Source: Candidatus Lutibacillus vidarii (GTDB lineage: Bacteria; Actinomycetota; Actinomycetes; Actinomycetales; Dermatophilaceae). Taken from it: a stretch of DNA of 64,000 nt. Shown here piece by piece: positions 8,575 to 16,935 of the stretch; positions within the stretch are counted from its first letter, which is position 1, and the number at the start of each line of letters is the position of its first letter. The notes beneath the pieces were generated by a model. The model searched no databases. It was not told where the DNA came from and saw only the letters and a list, made by a program, of their open reading frames with translations. The stretch spans positions 248,001 through 312,000 of the forward strand of contig JADKGA010000003.1 of assembly GCA_016717165.1 (NCBI GenBank), written 5' to 3'. Position numbers and translations under genes: made by a program.

Positions 8575-9126
8575 TCAGATGAAGAGCAGCTGCGCGCCGT
8601 CGGTCAGCTCGATGAAGTCGGTCGCGCTGATGATGCCCTCGACGCCCTCGTAGAGGTCGTCCTCGACCAGGTTCATCATGTCCGCGGACATCCGACAGGC
8701 CCACATGTGGCAGCCGGATGCGGCGAGCATCTCGAGGAACTCCGGGACCTCCGGGACGTCGAGCGCGGCGATCTGCTTCTTCATCATCGCCGTAGCCATA
8801 TGCGTCATACCGGGCAGGCCACCGAGGGTCTGCGGCATGTACATCCCGAAGTGGCCCGGCGGATGCATCGCGGTGTTGCCGACGAAGGAGAACTTCAGGT
8901 GCTCCATCGTCTTCTTGTTGATCATGTCGAAACCCCAGAAGGTGAAGAACAGGTGGGTCTCGATGCCCTCGCCGAGGGCCGCGTTCGCCAGGATCAGGCC
9001 CGGGTAGGCCATGTCGAGGTTGCCCTTGCTGCAGATGATCGCGAGCTTCCGGTCGGTCGGGCCGGAGTCGAACGACGGCATGATCGGGGTAGTCATGGTG
9101 TCGGGGGCTTGCGTGTCGGTGCTCAT
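8575..9126 (-). CDS. DsrE/DsrF/DrsH-like (DsrE2) sulfur-carrier family protein
   Basis: A 183-residue protein of the DsrE2-like family (PF13686, often annotated as peroxiredoxin family). After a polar N-terminus the DsrE fold begins with KLAIICSKGNLDMAYPGLILA, which carries the family's conserved Cys32. Two further cysteines, Cys139 and Cys144, lie in CHMWACRMSADMM, matching the IxxCxMSMDLM motif of the family. These proteins bind sulfane sulfur as persulfide and pass it between carriers such as TusA, rhodanese and DsrC. Last gene of a three-gene minus-strand operon with a DsrC/TusE-like protein (31 nt upstream) and an SQR-like flavoprotein. Role inferred: accepts or stores sulfur produced by sulfide oxidation. 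Confidence 0.88.
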   Translation of the reverse strand: MSTDTQAPDTMTTPIMPSFDSGPTDRKLAIICSKGNLDMAYPGLILANAALGEGIETHLFFTFWGFDMINKKTMEHLKFSFVGNTAMHPPGHFGMYMPQTLGGLPGMTHMATAMMKKQIAALDVPEVPEFLEMLAASGCHMWACRMSADMMNLVEDDLYEGVEGIISATDFIELTDGAQLLFI

Positions 9127-9157
9127 GTCAGCTCTTTCTCATATCCTCGTATGACGC

Positions 9158-9472
9158 TCAGACGCAGCCCTTGGGCTTGGGCAGCCCGGAGACATAGGCC
9201 ATCTTCTTCGCCGGCTTGACCGGGAAGAGGGTGAAGAGGTCCTTCACGGCGGTGCCGGTCTGGGTGCTGACCCGGCGCAGGGTGGCGGTCTCCCCCATGA
9301 TCGCGTAGTCCTCGCGGAGGAACTTCACGATGGCCCAGTGCTTGTCCGTGAGGTCGACACCTATCATGTGGGCCAGCTCGGCGCCAAGCGACTCGTCCCA
9401 CTGGGACGGGTCGGTGAGGAAGCCCTCGTCGTTGACCTCGACCTGGTGGCCGGCGATCGTCGTGGTGGGCAT
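9158..9472 (-). CDS. DsrC/TusE-family sulfur relay protein
   Basis: A 104-residue DsrC/TusE-family protein. It has the family helices (WDESLGAELAHMIGVDLTDKHW) and the typical C-terminal arm ending GLPKPKGCV, with the penultimate Cys103 (CysA) that carries sulfur. The second cysteine of true dissimilatory DsrC, 11 residues earlier, is replaced by Ala92, so it cannot form the intramolecular trisulfide and is TusE-like in this respect. No dsrAB, tusBCD or mnmA lies nearby, so neither dissimilatory sulfite reduction nor the tRNA-thiolation relay explains it. It sits between the SQR-like gene (32 nt upstream) and the DsrE2-like gene, suggesting a sulfur-handling relay. Confidence 0.92.
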   Translation of the reverse strand: MPTTTIAGHQVEVNDEGFLTDPSQWDESLGAELAHMIGVDLTDKHWAIVKFLREDYAIMGETATLRRVSTQTGTAVKDLFTLFPVKPAKKMAYVSGLPKPKGCV

Positions 9473-9504
9473 GTGGGTGTGCTCCTTCTTCGGTGGTGGG
9501 GTGG

Positions 9505-10755
9505 TCAGGCTGCGGGGGTCTTGCCGGTCATGGACATCTCGGCGGGCAACGGGATCGGCCGTCCGGGGAGGAGCATGTTCCAGTAGACCCAGCGGAAGGC
9601 GAGCTTGCCGAGGTGGTTGGCCCGAGACTCCTTGAGCAGGGACATCGGGCCGACCTTGGGGAACGGGAAGGTGCCGGTGAGCGGCTCGGTCTCGTAGTTG
9701 AAGTCGAGGAGCATCCCCTTGCCGCCGCCGGCCTCGATGAAGCAGTTGGCGTGGCCGTCGAAGGAGTGCGTCATCGGCCGGCCGCTGGCCAGCTGGACGA
9801 AGTTCTCGACGAAGACCTCGACCGAGAAGTGGGCCACCGAGCCGGCCTTGGACGTCGGCAGGTTCGACGCGTCGCCGAGGACGAAGATCGTCTCGTGCGC
9901 GGTGGACTGCATCGTGTGCTTGTCGACCGGGACGTAGTTGAGCTCGTCGCCCAGGCCCGAGCGGGCCACGAAGTCGGCGCCCATGTTGAGCGGGATGGTG
10001 ACGAGCTGGTCGTAGGCGACCTCGCGCTCGTCATACGAGCGGATGACCTTGGCCTCCTGGTCGACGGACTCGATCATGAAGTCCGACTCGAGGTGGATAC
10101 CACGCTTCTCCAGCGCGGACCCGAGCTCGCGCGCGGCGACCGGCTTGGTGAAGGCGCCGTCCAGCGGGGTGACGTAGACGATCTCGGTCTTGTCGCGCAG
10201 CCCCCGCTGTCGCAGGTAGTCGTCGGCGAGGAAGACGAACTCCAGTGGGGCGACGGGGCACTTGATCGGCATCTCGGTGATGTGCATGACGAGGCGGCCG
10301 CCGGTGAAGCGGTCCATCGCGGCCTTGAGCGCGACGGCACCCTCGAAGGTGTAGAACTCCCCCACCGACTTGTGCCACTCCTCGCCGAGCATGCCCGGGG
10401 TCTGGTCCGGACGCGGCGTGGTCCCCGAGGCGATGACGAGGTAGTCGTAGCCGATGGTCCGGCCGTCGGTGAAGGTGACGACCTTGCCGTCGGGGTCGAC
10501 CGTGTCGATCTCGGCCATGACCAGCTCGACGCCGTCGGCGATGAACGGGTGCTTGGTCCGACGGATCTGGTCGGGCGAGTTGATGCCGAACGGGATGAAG
10601 AGGTAGCCCGGCTGGTAGTCGTGGATGTCGTTCTTGTCGACGACCGTGACCGACCACTGCGAGCTGTCGAGCCGCTTGATCAGCTTGTTGGCCACCATCG
10701 TCCCGGCCGTTCCGGCCCCGAGGACGAGAAGTCGTCGCGAGGGTGCGCTTGTCAT
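9505..10755 (-). CDS. Sulfide:quinone oxidoreductase-like FAD flavoprotein
   Basis: A 416-residue flavoprotein of the SQR/FCC branch of disulfide-reductase-fold enzymes. The N-terminal FAD-binding Rossmann motif is LLVLGAGTAGTMVANKL (residues 9-25), and the second FAD-contact motif is TIFVLGDASNLPTSKAGSVA near residue 290-308. Two cysteines, Cys166 (MPIKCPVAP) and Cys338 (HANCFIEAGGG), sit where the redox-active pair of SQR and flavocytochrome c lies; there is no third cysteine as in type I SQR. Predicted to oxidise sulfide at the membrane to a persulfide and pass electrons to quinone. First gene of the operon with DsrC- and DsrE2-like partners. A CsoR/CstR-like palindrome lies 9 nt upstream of its ATG. 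Confidence 0.9.
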   Translation of the reverse strand: MTSAPSRRLLVLGAGTAGTMVANKLIKRLDSSQWSVTVVDKNDIHDYQPGYLFIPFGINSPDQIRRTKHPFIADGVELVMAEIDTVDPDGKVVTFTDGRTIGYDYLVIASGTTPRPDQTPGMLGEEWHKSVGEFYTFEGAVALKAAMDRFTGGRLVMHITEMPIKCPVAPLEFVFLADDYLRQRGLRDKTEIVYVTPLDGAFTKPVAARELGSALEKRGIHLESDFMIESVDQEAKVIRSYDEREVAYDQLVTIPLNMGADFVARSGLGDELNYVPVDKHTMQSTAHETIFVLGDASNLPTSKAGSVAHFSVEVFVENFVQLASGRPMTHSFDGHANCFIEAGGGKGMLLDFNYETEPLTGTFPFPKVGPMSLLKESRANHLGKLAFRWVYWNMLLPGRPIPLPAEMSMTGKTPAA

Positions 10756-10764
10756 GCGTCAAGG

Positions 10765-10780
10765 ATACCCGGGCGGGTAT
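10765..10780 (-). promoter_or_regulatory. CsoR/CstR-like operator and leaderless promoter of the sulfur operon
   Basis: A perfect 6-4-6 palindrome (ATACCC-N4-GGGTAT) ends 9 nt before the start codon of the SQR-like gene. It resembles the operators of CsoR-family repressors, which sense copper, and of the related persulfide sensor CstR, which controls sulfide-oxidation genes in Staphylococcus. Reading towards the gene, the right arm runs into TATCCT, a TANNNT -10 element, 6 nt before the ATG, which suggests a leaderless transcript whose -10 box overlaps the operator. No CsoR/CstR gene is in the window. Confidence 0.6.
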
Positions 10781-10908
10781 ATGAAAAGAGGGGCCAAGGG
10801 CCCACCCTGGGGCGTACGACGCGTGACCTGTGACACCATCGTCGACAGCCTGCGGCACACCACCGCACCACGTCACCAGAACACGTCACTGCGAACAAGG
10901 GGATCACC

Positions 10909-11790
10909 GTGACCGAGATCGTCGACGCACCGCCGGACTTCGTCCTCCCAGCCCGGTTCACCGCCCCGCCCAGGCTGACCCAGCGCTACCCCGCCTTGTA
11001 CCCGGTCGCCGTCACGGTGCTCCAGGCCAAGCGGCACCTCGCCTGGCGGCAGCGCGGGACGCGGTGGGTGTCCGAGCGCCGCGCCGAGACCCTGCCGTTC
11101 CGGGTCAAGCAGCACAAGTCCCTGCTGCTGCGCACCCTCGTCCCGGACCAGATGTGGCTCCAGCACAACAAGGTGACCAACCTGCGGCTGGCCTCGGCCC
11201 AGGTCGACACTGTGCTCATCCGACCCGGCGAGACCTTCTCGTTCAACAAGGTCATCGGCAACTGCACCCGGCGCAAGGGGTATGTCGAGGGGATGCGGCT
11301 CTCCGGCGGTGCGGCGCGACCTGGGGTCGGCGGCGGCATCTGCCAGCTGGCCAACCTGCTCCACTGGATGGTGCTCCACTCGCCGCTCACCGTGGTGGAG
11401 CGCTCGGAGCACTCCTTCGACCCCTTCCCGGACAACGGGCGGGTCCTCCCCTGGGGGGTCGGCTGCTCGATCGCCTACAACTATGTCGACTTCGTGGTGC
11501 GCAACGACACGGAGGCGACATACCAGCTCTTTGTCAGCGTCGGCGAACGGTACCTCGAAGGTGAGCTGCGGACCGACCGGGAGCCCGAGCACACCTTCCG
11601 GGTCTTCGCCAAGGACGAGTGCTTCATGAGGTATGCCGGCGAGTACTACCGACGCAACGAGATCTGGCGCACCCTGGTCGACCGACGGACCGGGCAGCGG
11701 GTCCGGGACGAGCTGGTCAAGGAGAACTTCGCCCTGGTCAAGTACACCCCCGGCGACGCCTCGGTCATCGACTGCGACGGACTGGCCTGA
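10909..11790 (+). CDS. VanW-family protein
   Basis: A 293-residue protein of the VanW family (PF04294), named after an accessory gene of vancomycin-resistance clusters whose biochemical role is unknown. The VanW core occupies about residues 85-190 with the motifs RPGETFSFNKVIGNCTRRKG, GGGICQLANLLHWMVL and ERSEHSFDPFPD. No signal peptide or membrane segment is evident, unlike many VanW proteins that carry an N-terminal anchor and G5 domains. The GTG start at 10909 is chosen because the family-like sequence begins shortly after it. It stands divergent from the sulfur operon and upstream of the AfsR-like regulator, with no vanHAX genes nearby, so no resistance role should be assumed. Confidence 0.85.
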   Translation: MTEIVDAPPDFVLPARFTAPPRLTQRYPALYPVAVTVLQAKRHLAWRQRGTRWVSERRAETLPFRVKQHKSLLLRTLVPDQMWLQHNKVTNLRLASAQVDTVLIRPGETFSFNKVIGNCTRRKGYVEGMRLSGGAARPGVGGGICQLANLLHWMVLHSPLTVVERSEHSFDPFPDNGRVLPWGVGCSIAYNYVDFVVRNDTEATYQLFVSVGERYLEGELRTDREPEHTFRVFAKDECFMRYAGEYYRRNEIWRTLVDRRTGQRVRDELVKENFALVKYTPGDASVIDCDGLA

Positions 11791-11873
11791 CGCAGCTGCA
11801 CGTCGGCACGTCCCCGATGCCACGCCCTCGGGCCCGACGACGTCTCGTCCGCGCGCTCATGGACTCCCAGAAC

Positions 11874-11903
11874 GCTCGTGGTATCGCGCTCGATGCCACG
11901 AGC
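11874..11903 (+). terminator. Hairpin downstream of the VanW gene
   Basis: An 8-bp perfect stem GCTCGTGG/CCACGAGC with a 14-nt loop starts 83 nt after the VanW stop. No T-run follows, so the terminator assignment is tentative. Confidence 0.4.
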
Positions 11904-12069
11904 ACCACCTGAGTCCAGGAGCGCCGGACGCGGGGTCCACGACGCGGGACCTCTCCCCGGGTGAGGGTCGGCACTCGAGACGAGGTGCGCTTCGGGACGG
12001 AACAACCCGACGGATGCCCACGTGGTGACATAGCGTGGTCCCGAGCGGGCTGACGTGCAAGGAGGGGCC

Positions 12070-15060
12070 GTGTCCGTCGGTCTTGCGGTGCTGGGCCACG
12101 TCGGGGTCGACGTGGCCGGTTCCGCGGTCCCGCTGACCAGGCTCGAAGCCTCCCTGCTGGCCGCGCTGGCCCTCGCCACGGACCGATCGGGCTCGCACGA
12201 CTCGCTCGCCGACTGGCTCTGGGGCGACGACCTCCCCCGGACGCCACGGAACCGCATCCAGGCCCTGGTCTCGGGGCTGCGCCGCAAGGTCGGCAGCGCC
12301 CCCCTCGTCGAGACCACACCCCAGGGCTACCGCCTCGCCGCCGGGGTGACCCTGGACGTCGCTCGATGGCGGGCCCTGGTGCGCCGCGCGCTGGCAGTTC
12401 CGGCCGGCGAGCAGAGCCGCGCCCTGCTCCACGAGGCAGTCGCGGTGGTCGGCCCGGAACCGCTGGGCGGATGCGTCCAGACCCCTCGCGTCGAGGCCGC
12501 GCGGCGCTCACTGGTCGACGAGCGGCTGCGCCTCCTCGGTGCCCGCATCGACGCCGACCTCGCAACCGGCCGCGTCGACGGGCTGGTCGCCGAGCTCACC
12601 CTCCTCGTCGAGGAGCTGCCCTTCCACGAGGCATTCGCCGCGCAGCTCATGACGGTCCTGGCTCGTAGCGGCCGCCGGGCCGAGGCCATGGCGACCTTCA
12701 CCGCGGCCCGCAAGCGGCTCGACGCCGAGCTCGGAGTCCGCCCCGGCCCGCTGCTCGCGGCCGCGCACGCCGCCCTGCTCGGCGGCCACCCGACGATGGC
12801 GAACCCGCCCGACCCCCCGCGCCGCGCCTGGGTCGCCGACGAGCCGGGGCCGCGCACCGTGCCCCGCAGCGTCTCGGTCGTCATCGGCCGGGAGGCCGAG
12901 TTCGACCGGATCGCCGCTGCAGCATGCGGCCGGGCTGTCCCCGCCGTCGTCAGCCTCATCGGCATCGGGGGCGTGGGAAAGACCACCCTGGCGATCGAGG
13001 CCGCCCACCGGCTCCGCGAGCACTTCGACGGCGGCAGCCTCTACGCGGACCTGTCCGGCGAGGGCGGCCAGGGTGGCCCGGGGCCGGTCCTCGACTCCTT
13101 CCTCGGCATCCTCGGCGTCCGCGGCCCCGACCTCCCGCAGCCCCTGGCCGACCGAGCAGCCGTCTTCCGCTCGATCCTCGACGACCGGAGGATCCTCATC
13201 GTCCTCGACGACGTCCCGGACGGCTTCGACGTCACCCCACTGCTCCCGCCCCGCCCGTCATCCATGGCGATCCTCACCAGCCGCCAGCCGCTGCGTGGGC
13301 TGGTCCCCACTCACCTGATCCGGCTGGGGTCGCTCACCGCCGACCAGTCCCTCGACCTGCTCCGGGCCCACCTGGGTTCGGACCGGGTGCAGCGCGAGCC
13401 CGTCGCCGCCGACCGACTCGTCGAGCTGACCGGCGGCCACCCGCTGCTCCTGCGGGTGATCGGCCAACGCCTGGCTCGCCGACCGGATGTCACGCTCACT
13501 CATTCTGCGGACCGCCTCGCCGAGGAGTATGCCGGCCGGCGCGAGCTCACCGACGAGGACGGCCGGCTCGGGGCCGGTCTCGGGCTGGCCGAGGCACCAT
13601 TGCCCCCGGGCAGTCGGCGGCTCCTCCACGACATCGCGCGGCTGCCTCTCCAGCGCGTCAGCCGCTACACCTGCGCGGCGATCTGCGGCGATGCCACCGC
13701 GGCGGACGAGGCCATCGACCCGCTCGTCGAGGCCGGCATCCTCGACCCGGTCATCCAGGAGCACGCCGAGCCGCTCTATCGGATCCACGACCTTGTCCGG
13801 CTGCACGCCCGGGGGGCTGCGGCCGCCCTCCCCCCGCCGGACGTCGTCGCGATCTCGGCGCGGCTGCTCGCCGAGGCCGTGCGGCATACCGCGACCTACC
13901 CGAACCAGATGGTGCCCCGACCGCCCGGCTCGCCCGACCGCCCTGGGCCTGACCCGACCCCGGATGAGTCGCTGCGCTACTTCGCCGCGGAGACCCCGGC
14001 GCTGATCCAGATGGCTCGGGCTGTGGTCCCCGACGACCCCGAGACCGCCTGGCGGCTGCTCGCCGTGACCGCCCCCGCCGCGGGCCAGCAGGCCCAGAGC
14101 TGGCTGGCAGCCTCGGACCAGGTCCGATCCGCTCTCACCTCCTCGCCGCGAAGCCGCGCCATCGTCGCCGCGCACCTCGATCTCGCCGCGGCCGGGCTGC
14201 TCCACGACCGGCCTGCCGGCGCGGCCTATGTCGAGGCTCTGAAGCAGGCCCAGACGACCTTCACTGCCGTCGGCAACCACGCGGCAGCGCTGTCCTGCGC
14301 GGTCGTCCGGGGGACGATCCTGCGGCACGCCGGGCAGCGCCATGCGTCCGAGGAGTCGCTGCGCTGGGCGGACGCGCACGTCCGTCCGGACACCACGGCC
14401 CTGCTGCGCGCGCACCTCGCACTGGCCTGGGGCGGGGTGTACGACGCGTACGACCTGCTCGAGGCGGCGCTCGAGGCGCACCGGGTCGCGGCGCGCTACT
14501 TCGAGGGCACCTGTGACTGGCTGAACCAGGCCAGCACCCTCGTCGAGCTGGCCCACTCGCTGCGGCGGGTCAAGGACCTCGACGCCGCGATGCGGCACTG
14601 CGAGGAGGCGATGGCGTTGTACTCCCGCCTCGACGACCCGCGCGGCTACACCGCGGCCCTCGACGCGCGGGCCGATATCACCTGCGCCCAGGGTCGCCCG
14701 GCCGAGGCGCTCCCCATGGCGATGGACGCCTGCGACCTCGCCGCGCGCCACCGGGACCCGTACATCCAGCATCGGGCCGAGCGCACCGTCGGGCGAGCGC
14801 TGACCGGGCTGGGTCGGTATGCCGAAGCGGAGGAGTCCTTCCGGGCCAGCGCCCTGGGCTTCGAGGCGATTCATCGGCCGATCAGCGTCGCCGCCAGCCT
14901 GCACGAGCTCGGACTGCTGCTCCACCGCGACGGGCGACCCGAGGACGCCGTCGCCGTGCTCGAGCACGAGCGGGTCGTCCTCGCCGAGGCCGGCGCGGAC
15001 GACCTCGGCCCGCTCGACCGGCTCATCGCCGCGCTGCGCGGCTCGCGGGTCTCCGGCTGA
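12070..15060 (+). CDS. AfsR/SARP-type STAND transcriptional regulator
   Basis: A 996-residue multidomain regulator. Residues about 1-90 form an OmpR-like DNA-binding domain of the SARP type (the section with NRIQALVSGLRRKVG and TTPQGYRLA). A BTAD helical domain follows to about residue 240. An NB-ARC/STAND ATPase begins near 270 with Walker A GIGGVGKTTLA and Walker B RRILIVLDDVPDG. The C-terminal third is TPR-like helical repeats. Such proteins act as ATP-dependent switches activating secondary metabolism or stress genes in actinobacteria. The GTG at 12070 is preferred because AAGGAGG lies 4 nt upstream; a GTG at 12055 lacks a ribosome-binding site. No antibiotic cluster is linked, so its targets are unknown. 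Confidence 0.9.
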   Translation: MSVGLAVLGHVGVDVAGSAVPLTRLEASLLAALALATDRSGSHDSLADWLWGDDLPRTPRNRIQALVSGLRRKVGSAPLVETTPQGYRLAAGVTLDVARWRALVRRALAVPAGEQSRALLHEAVAVVGPEPLGGCVQTPRVEAARRSLVDERLRLLGARIDADLATGRVDGLVAELTLLVEELPFHEAFAAQLMTVLARSGRRAEAMATFTAARKRLDAELGVRPGPLLAAAHAALLGGHPTMANPPDPPRRAWVADEPGPRTVPRSVSVVIGREAEFDRIAAAACGRAVPAVVSLIGIGGVGKTTLAIEAAHRLREHFDGGSLYADLSGEGGQGGPGPVLDSFLGILGVRGPDLPQPLADRAAVFRSILDDRRILIVLDDVPDGFDVTPLLPPRPSSMAILTSRQPLRGLVPTHLIRLGSLTADQSLDLLRAHLGSDRVQREPVAADRLVELTGGHPLLLRVIGQRLARRPDVTLTHSADRLAEEYAGRRELTDEDGRLGAGLGLAEAPLPPGSRRLLHDIARLPLQRVSRYTCAAICGDATAADEAIDPLVEAGILDPVIQEHAEPLYRIHDLVRLHARGAAAALPPPDVVAISARLLAEAVRHTATYPNQMVPRPPGSPDRPGPDPTPDESLRYFAAETPALIQMARAVVPDDPETAWRLLAVTAPAAGQQAQSWLAASDQVRSALTSSPRSRAIVAAHLDLAAAGLLHDRPAGAAYVEALKQAQTTFTAVGNHAAALSCAVVRGTILRHAGQRHASEESLRWADAHVRPDTTALLRAHLALAWGGVYDAYDLLEAALEAHRVAARYFEGTCDWLNQASTLVELAHSLRRVKDLDAAMRHCEEAMALYSRLDDPRGYTAALDARADITCAQGRPAEALPMAMDACDLAARHRDPYIQHRAERTVGRALTGLGRYAEAEESFRASALGFEAIHRPISVAASLHELGLLLHRDGRPEDAVAVLEHERVVLAEAGADDLGPLDRLIAALRGSRVSG

Positions 15061-15403
15061 GCTCCGCTGCCGCAGACCCGTTGTCGCCGTTGACCTTCGC
15101 AGTGGAATCGCAGCGCCGGTTGACACGATGGTCCGGTGCGGTGCGTCGCTGCCCCGTCGAGGCGAAGGCGTCGTCCGGCACAGGGGGTGCGGACGGCGCC
15201 TTGGGCCTTCCACGTAGGCCGTTGACGCTCGTCGATTAGGGTGTCGCCGTGACCTCGGACACCTCCCCGCCCCCGCCTCACCCAGCCCGGAGACCGCAGC
15301 GGGGACTGCCCCACCCGCTGCGCCGACCGGTTCGACGGGATCGGGGGCGAAACCCGAACCCGCCGACGACCTGGTCACCACCTCGCACACCGTCGACACC
15401 CCC
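15061..15403 (+). other. Intergenic region containing the displaced N-terminus of the S10 peptidase
   Basis: From 15249 a GTG opens a Pro-rich reading frame (MTSDTSPPPPHPA). About 40 nt later the conserved S10 N-terminal sequence PEPADDLVTTSHTVDTP appears one frame over, continuous with the ATG at 15404 but with no start codon before a stop at 15215. A single missing base in the C-rich stretch 15262-15290 (runs C4 at 15265 and C5 at 15270) would join them. The first part, 15061-15248, shows nothing but a possible -35 hexamer TTGACA at 15120. Confidence 0.6.
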
Positions 15404-16789
15404 ATGGGCACGCTGCGCTATACCGCGACGACCGGGCGGGTCGTCCTGCGCGACGAGGTGTATGAGGACGGGGTCTTCACCGGCAACACGGCCAAGGCCG
15501 AGATGTCCGTCACGTCATACGTGCTCGACGGCGCGGACCCGACCACCCGCCCGGTGACCTTCGCCTTCAACGGCGGTCCGGGGTCCTCCAGCGTGTGGCT
15601 GCACCTGGGGGTCATGGGGCCGCGGCGCGTGCTCATGGGCGACGTCGGTGCGCTGCTCGCACCCCCCTACGCGATCGCCGAGAACCCGCAGACCCTGCTC
15701 GTCGAGTCGGACCTCGTCTTCATCGACCCGGTCTCCACCGGCTACTCCCGCGCCGTCGAGGGCGGCAAGCCCGGCGAGTACCACGGCTACGCCAAGGACC
15801 TCGACAGCGTCGGTGAGCTGATCCGGCTCTGGACGACCCGCAACGGCCGGTGGATGTCCCCGAAGTTCCTCGCCGGTGAGTCCTATGGCACCTTGCGCGC
15901 TGCGGCGCTGGCCGACCACCTCCAGGAGCGCTATGGGATGTACCTCAACGGGGTCATGCTCATCTCCTCGGTCCTCGACCTCGGCTCGATCGGCCTGCAC
16001 GAGGCGGACGACCGCGCCTGCGTCGCCTTCCTCCCCACCTATGCCGCCGTCGCGCACTACCACGGCCTGCATCCCGGCCGCAGCCTCGCCGAGGTGCTCG
16101 CCGACGCCGAGGAGTATGCCGAGCGCGAGTATCCGTGGGTGCTCGCCCGCGGGATGCGGCTCACCGAGGAGGAGGTCGACGCCGCGGCGTCGCGGATCGC
16201 CGGGCTGACCGGACTGTCCGTCGACTACGTGCGCCGGTCCAACCTGCGCATCGAGCATCTGCGCTTCTTCACCGAGCTGCTCCGCGCGCGGGGCCTGTCC
16301 GTGGGTCGCCTGGACTCCCGGTTCACCGGCCCGGCGGGGTCGGGAACGGCGGAGATGTATGACGCCGACCCCTCGCACGACGCGATTGCCGGTCCATATG
16401 CCGCCGCCTTCAACCACTACGTCCGGGCCGACCTCGGGTATGCCAACGACCTCCACTACGAGCAGGTCTCGGAGCGGGTCAACCCGTGGTCGTTCAAGGA
16501 GTTCGAGGGGCGCGACGTCAATGTCGCCCCGCGGTTGGCCCGAGCAATGCGGCGCAACCCGCACCTGCTCGTCCATGTCGCCTACGGCTATCTCGACGGC
16601 GCGACGCCATACTTCGCCGCACAGGGGGTGCTCGCCCACCTCACCATCCCGGCCGAGCTGACCGACAATATCGAGCACGCCTACTACGAGGCCGGGCACA
16701 TGATGTACGTCCACGAGCCGTCGCGGCTGCAGCAGAGCGCCGACCTCGCCGCCTTCGTCCGGCGGGCCGCGACCCAGGCCCCGCGCTAG
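15404..16789 (+). CDS. Serine carboxypeptidase, peptidase family S10
   Basis: A 461-residue alpha/beta-hydrolase of family S10, cleaving C-terminal amino acids from peptides. The oxyanion region is FAFNGGPGSSSVWLHLG, the nucleophile serine lies in FLAGESYGTLRAAAL, the Asp in HVAYGYLDGATPYFAA and the His in YYEAGHMMYVHEP, so the triad is complete. No signal peptide is obvious, as in most bacterial members. The ATG at 15404 is the first in frame, but the natural N-terminus probably begins at the GTG 15249 and is separated by a one-base frame break, adding about 50 residues. It stands alone between the AfsR-like regulator and the peptidoglycan peptidase pair. Confidence 0.88.
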   Translation: MGTLRYTATTGRVVLRDEVYEDGVFTGNTAKAEMSVTSYVLDGADPTTRPVTFAFNGGPGSSSVWLHLGVMGPRRVLMGDVGALLAPPYAIAENPQTLLVESDLVFIDPVSTGYSRAVEGGKPGEYHGYAKDLDSVGELIRLWTTRNGRWMSPKFLAGESYGTLRAAALADHLQERYGMYLNGVMLISSVLDLGSIGLHEADDRACVAFLPTYAAVAHYHGLHPGRSLAEVLADAEEYAEREYPWVLARGMRLTEEEVDAAASRIAGLTGLSVDYVRRSNLRIEHLRFFTELLRARGLSVGRLDSRFTGPAGSGTAEMYDADPSHDAIAGPYAAAFNHYVRADLGYANDLHYEQVSERVNPWSFKEFEGRDVNVAPRLARAMRRNPHLLVHVAYGYLDGATPYFAAQGVLAHLTIPAELTDNIEHAYYEAGHMMYVHEPSRLQQSADLAAFVRRAATQAPR

Positions 16790-16806
16790 CCACCTCTGAA
16801 GCCGAG

Positions 16807-16815
16807 TTATCCACA
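16807..16815 (+). promoter_or_regulatory. Isolated perfect DnaA box
   Basis: The 9-mer TTATCCACA, the consensus high-affinity DnaA box, occurs once in the 146-bp gap upstream of the M15 peptidase. No second box or AT-rich unwinding region is near, so this is not an origin; it could be a DnaA regulatory or titration site, or chance. Confidence 0.4.
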
Positions 16816-16935
16816 GGGGCGCGGATCTCGGCGCGCGCATCGCGGCGGACGGGGTGACACTCGAAGAGTCGACGATGACGTCGGCCGACCGCCCGGTCTC
16901 GGCGCGGTCGCGGTGCACAGCCCATGGAGGAAGCC

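Noticed and set aside
10909..11790. VanW gene as evidence of vancomycin resistance
   Set aside because: No vanHAX, vanY or vanRS genes are near, and VanW-family proteins are common in non-resistant bacteria.
16807..16815. Replication origin at the DnaA box
   Set aside because: Only one box, no AT-rich region, and no dnaA, dnaN or gyrase genes nearby.
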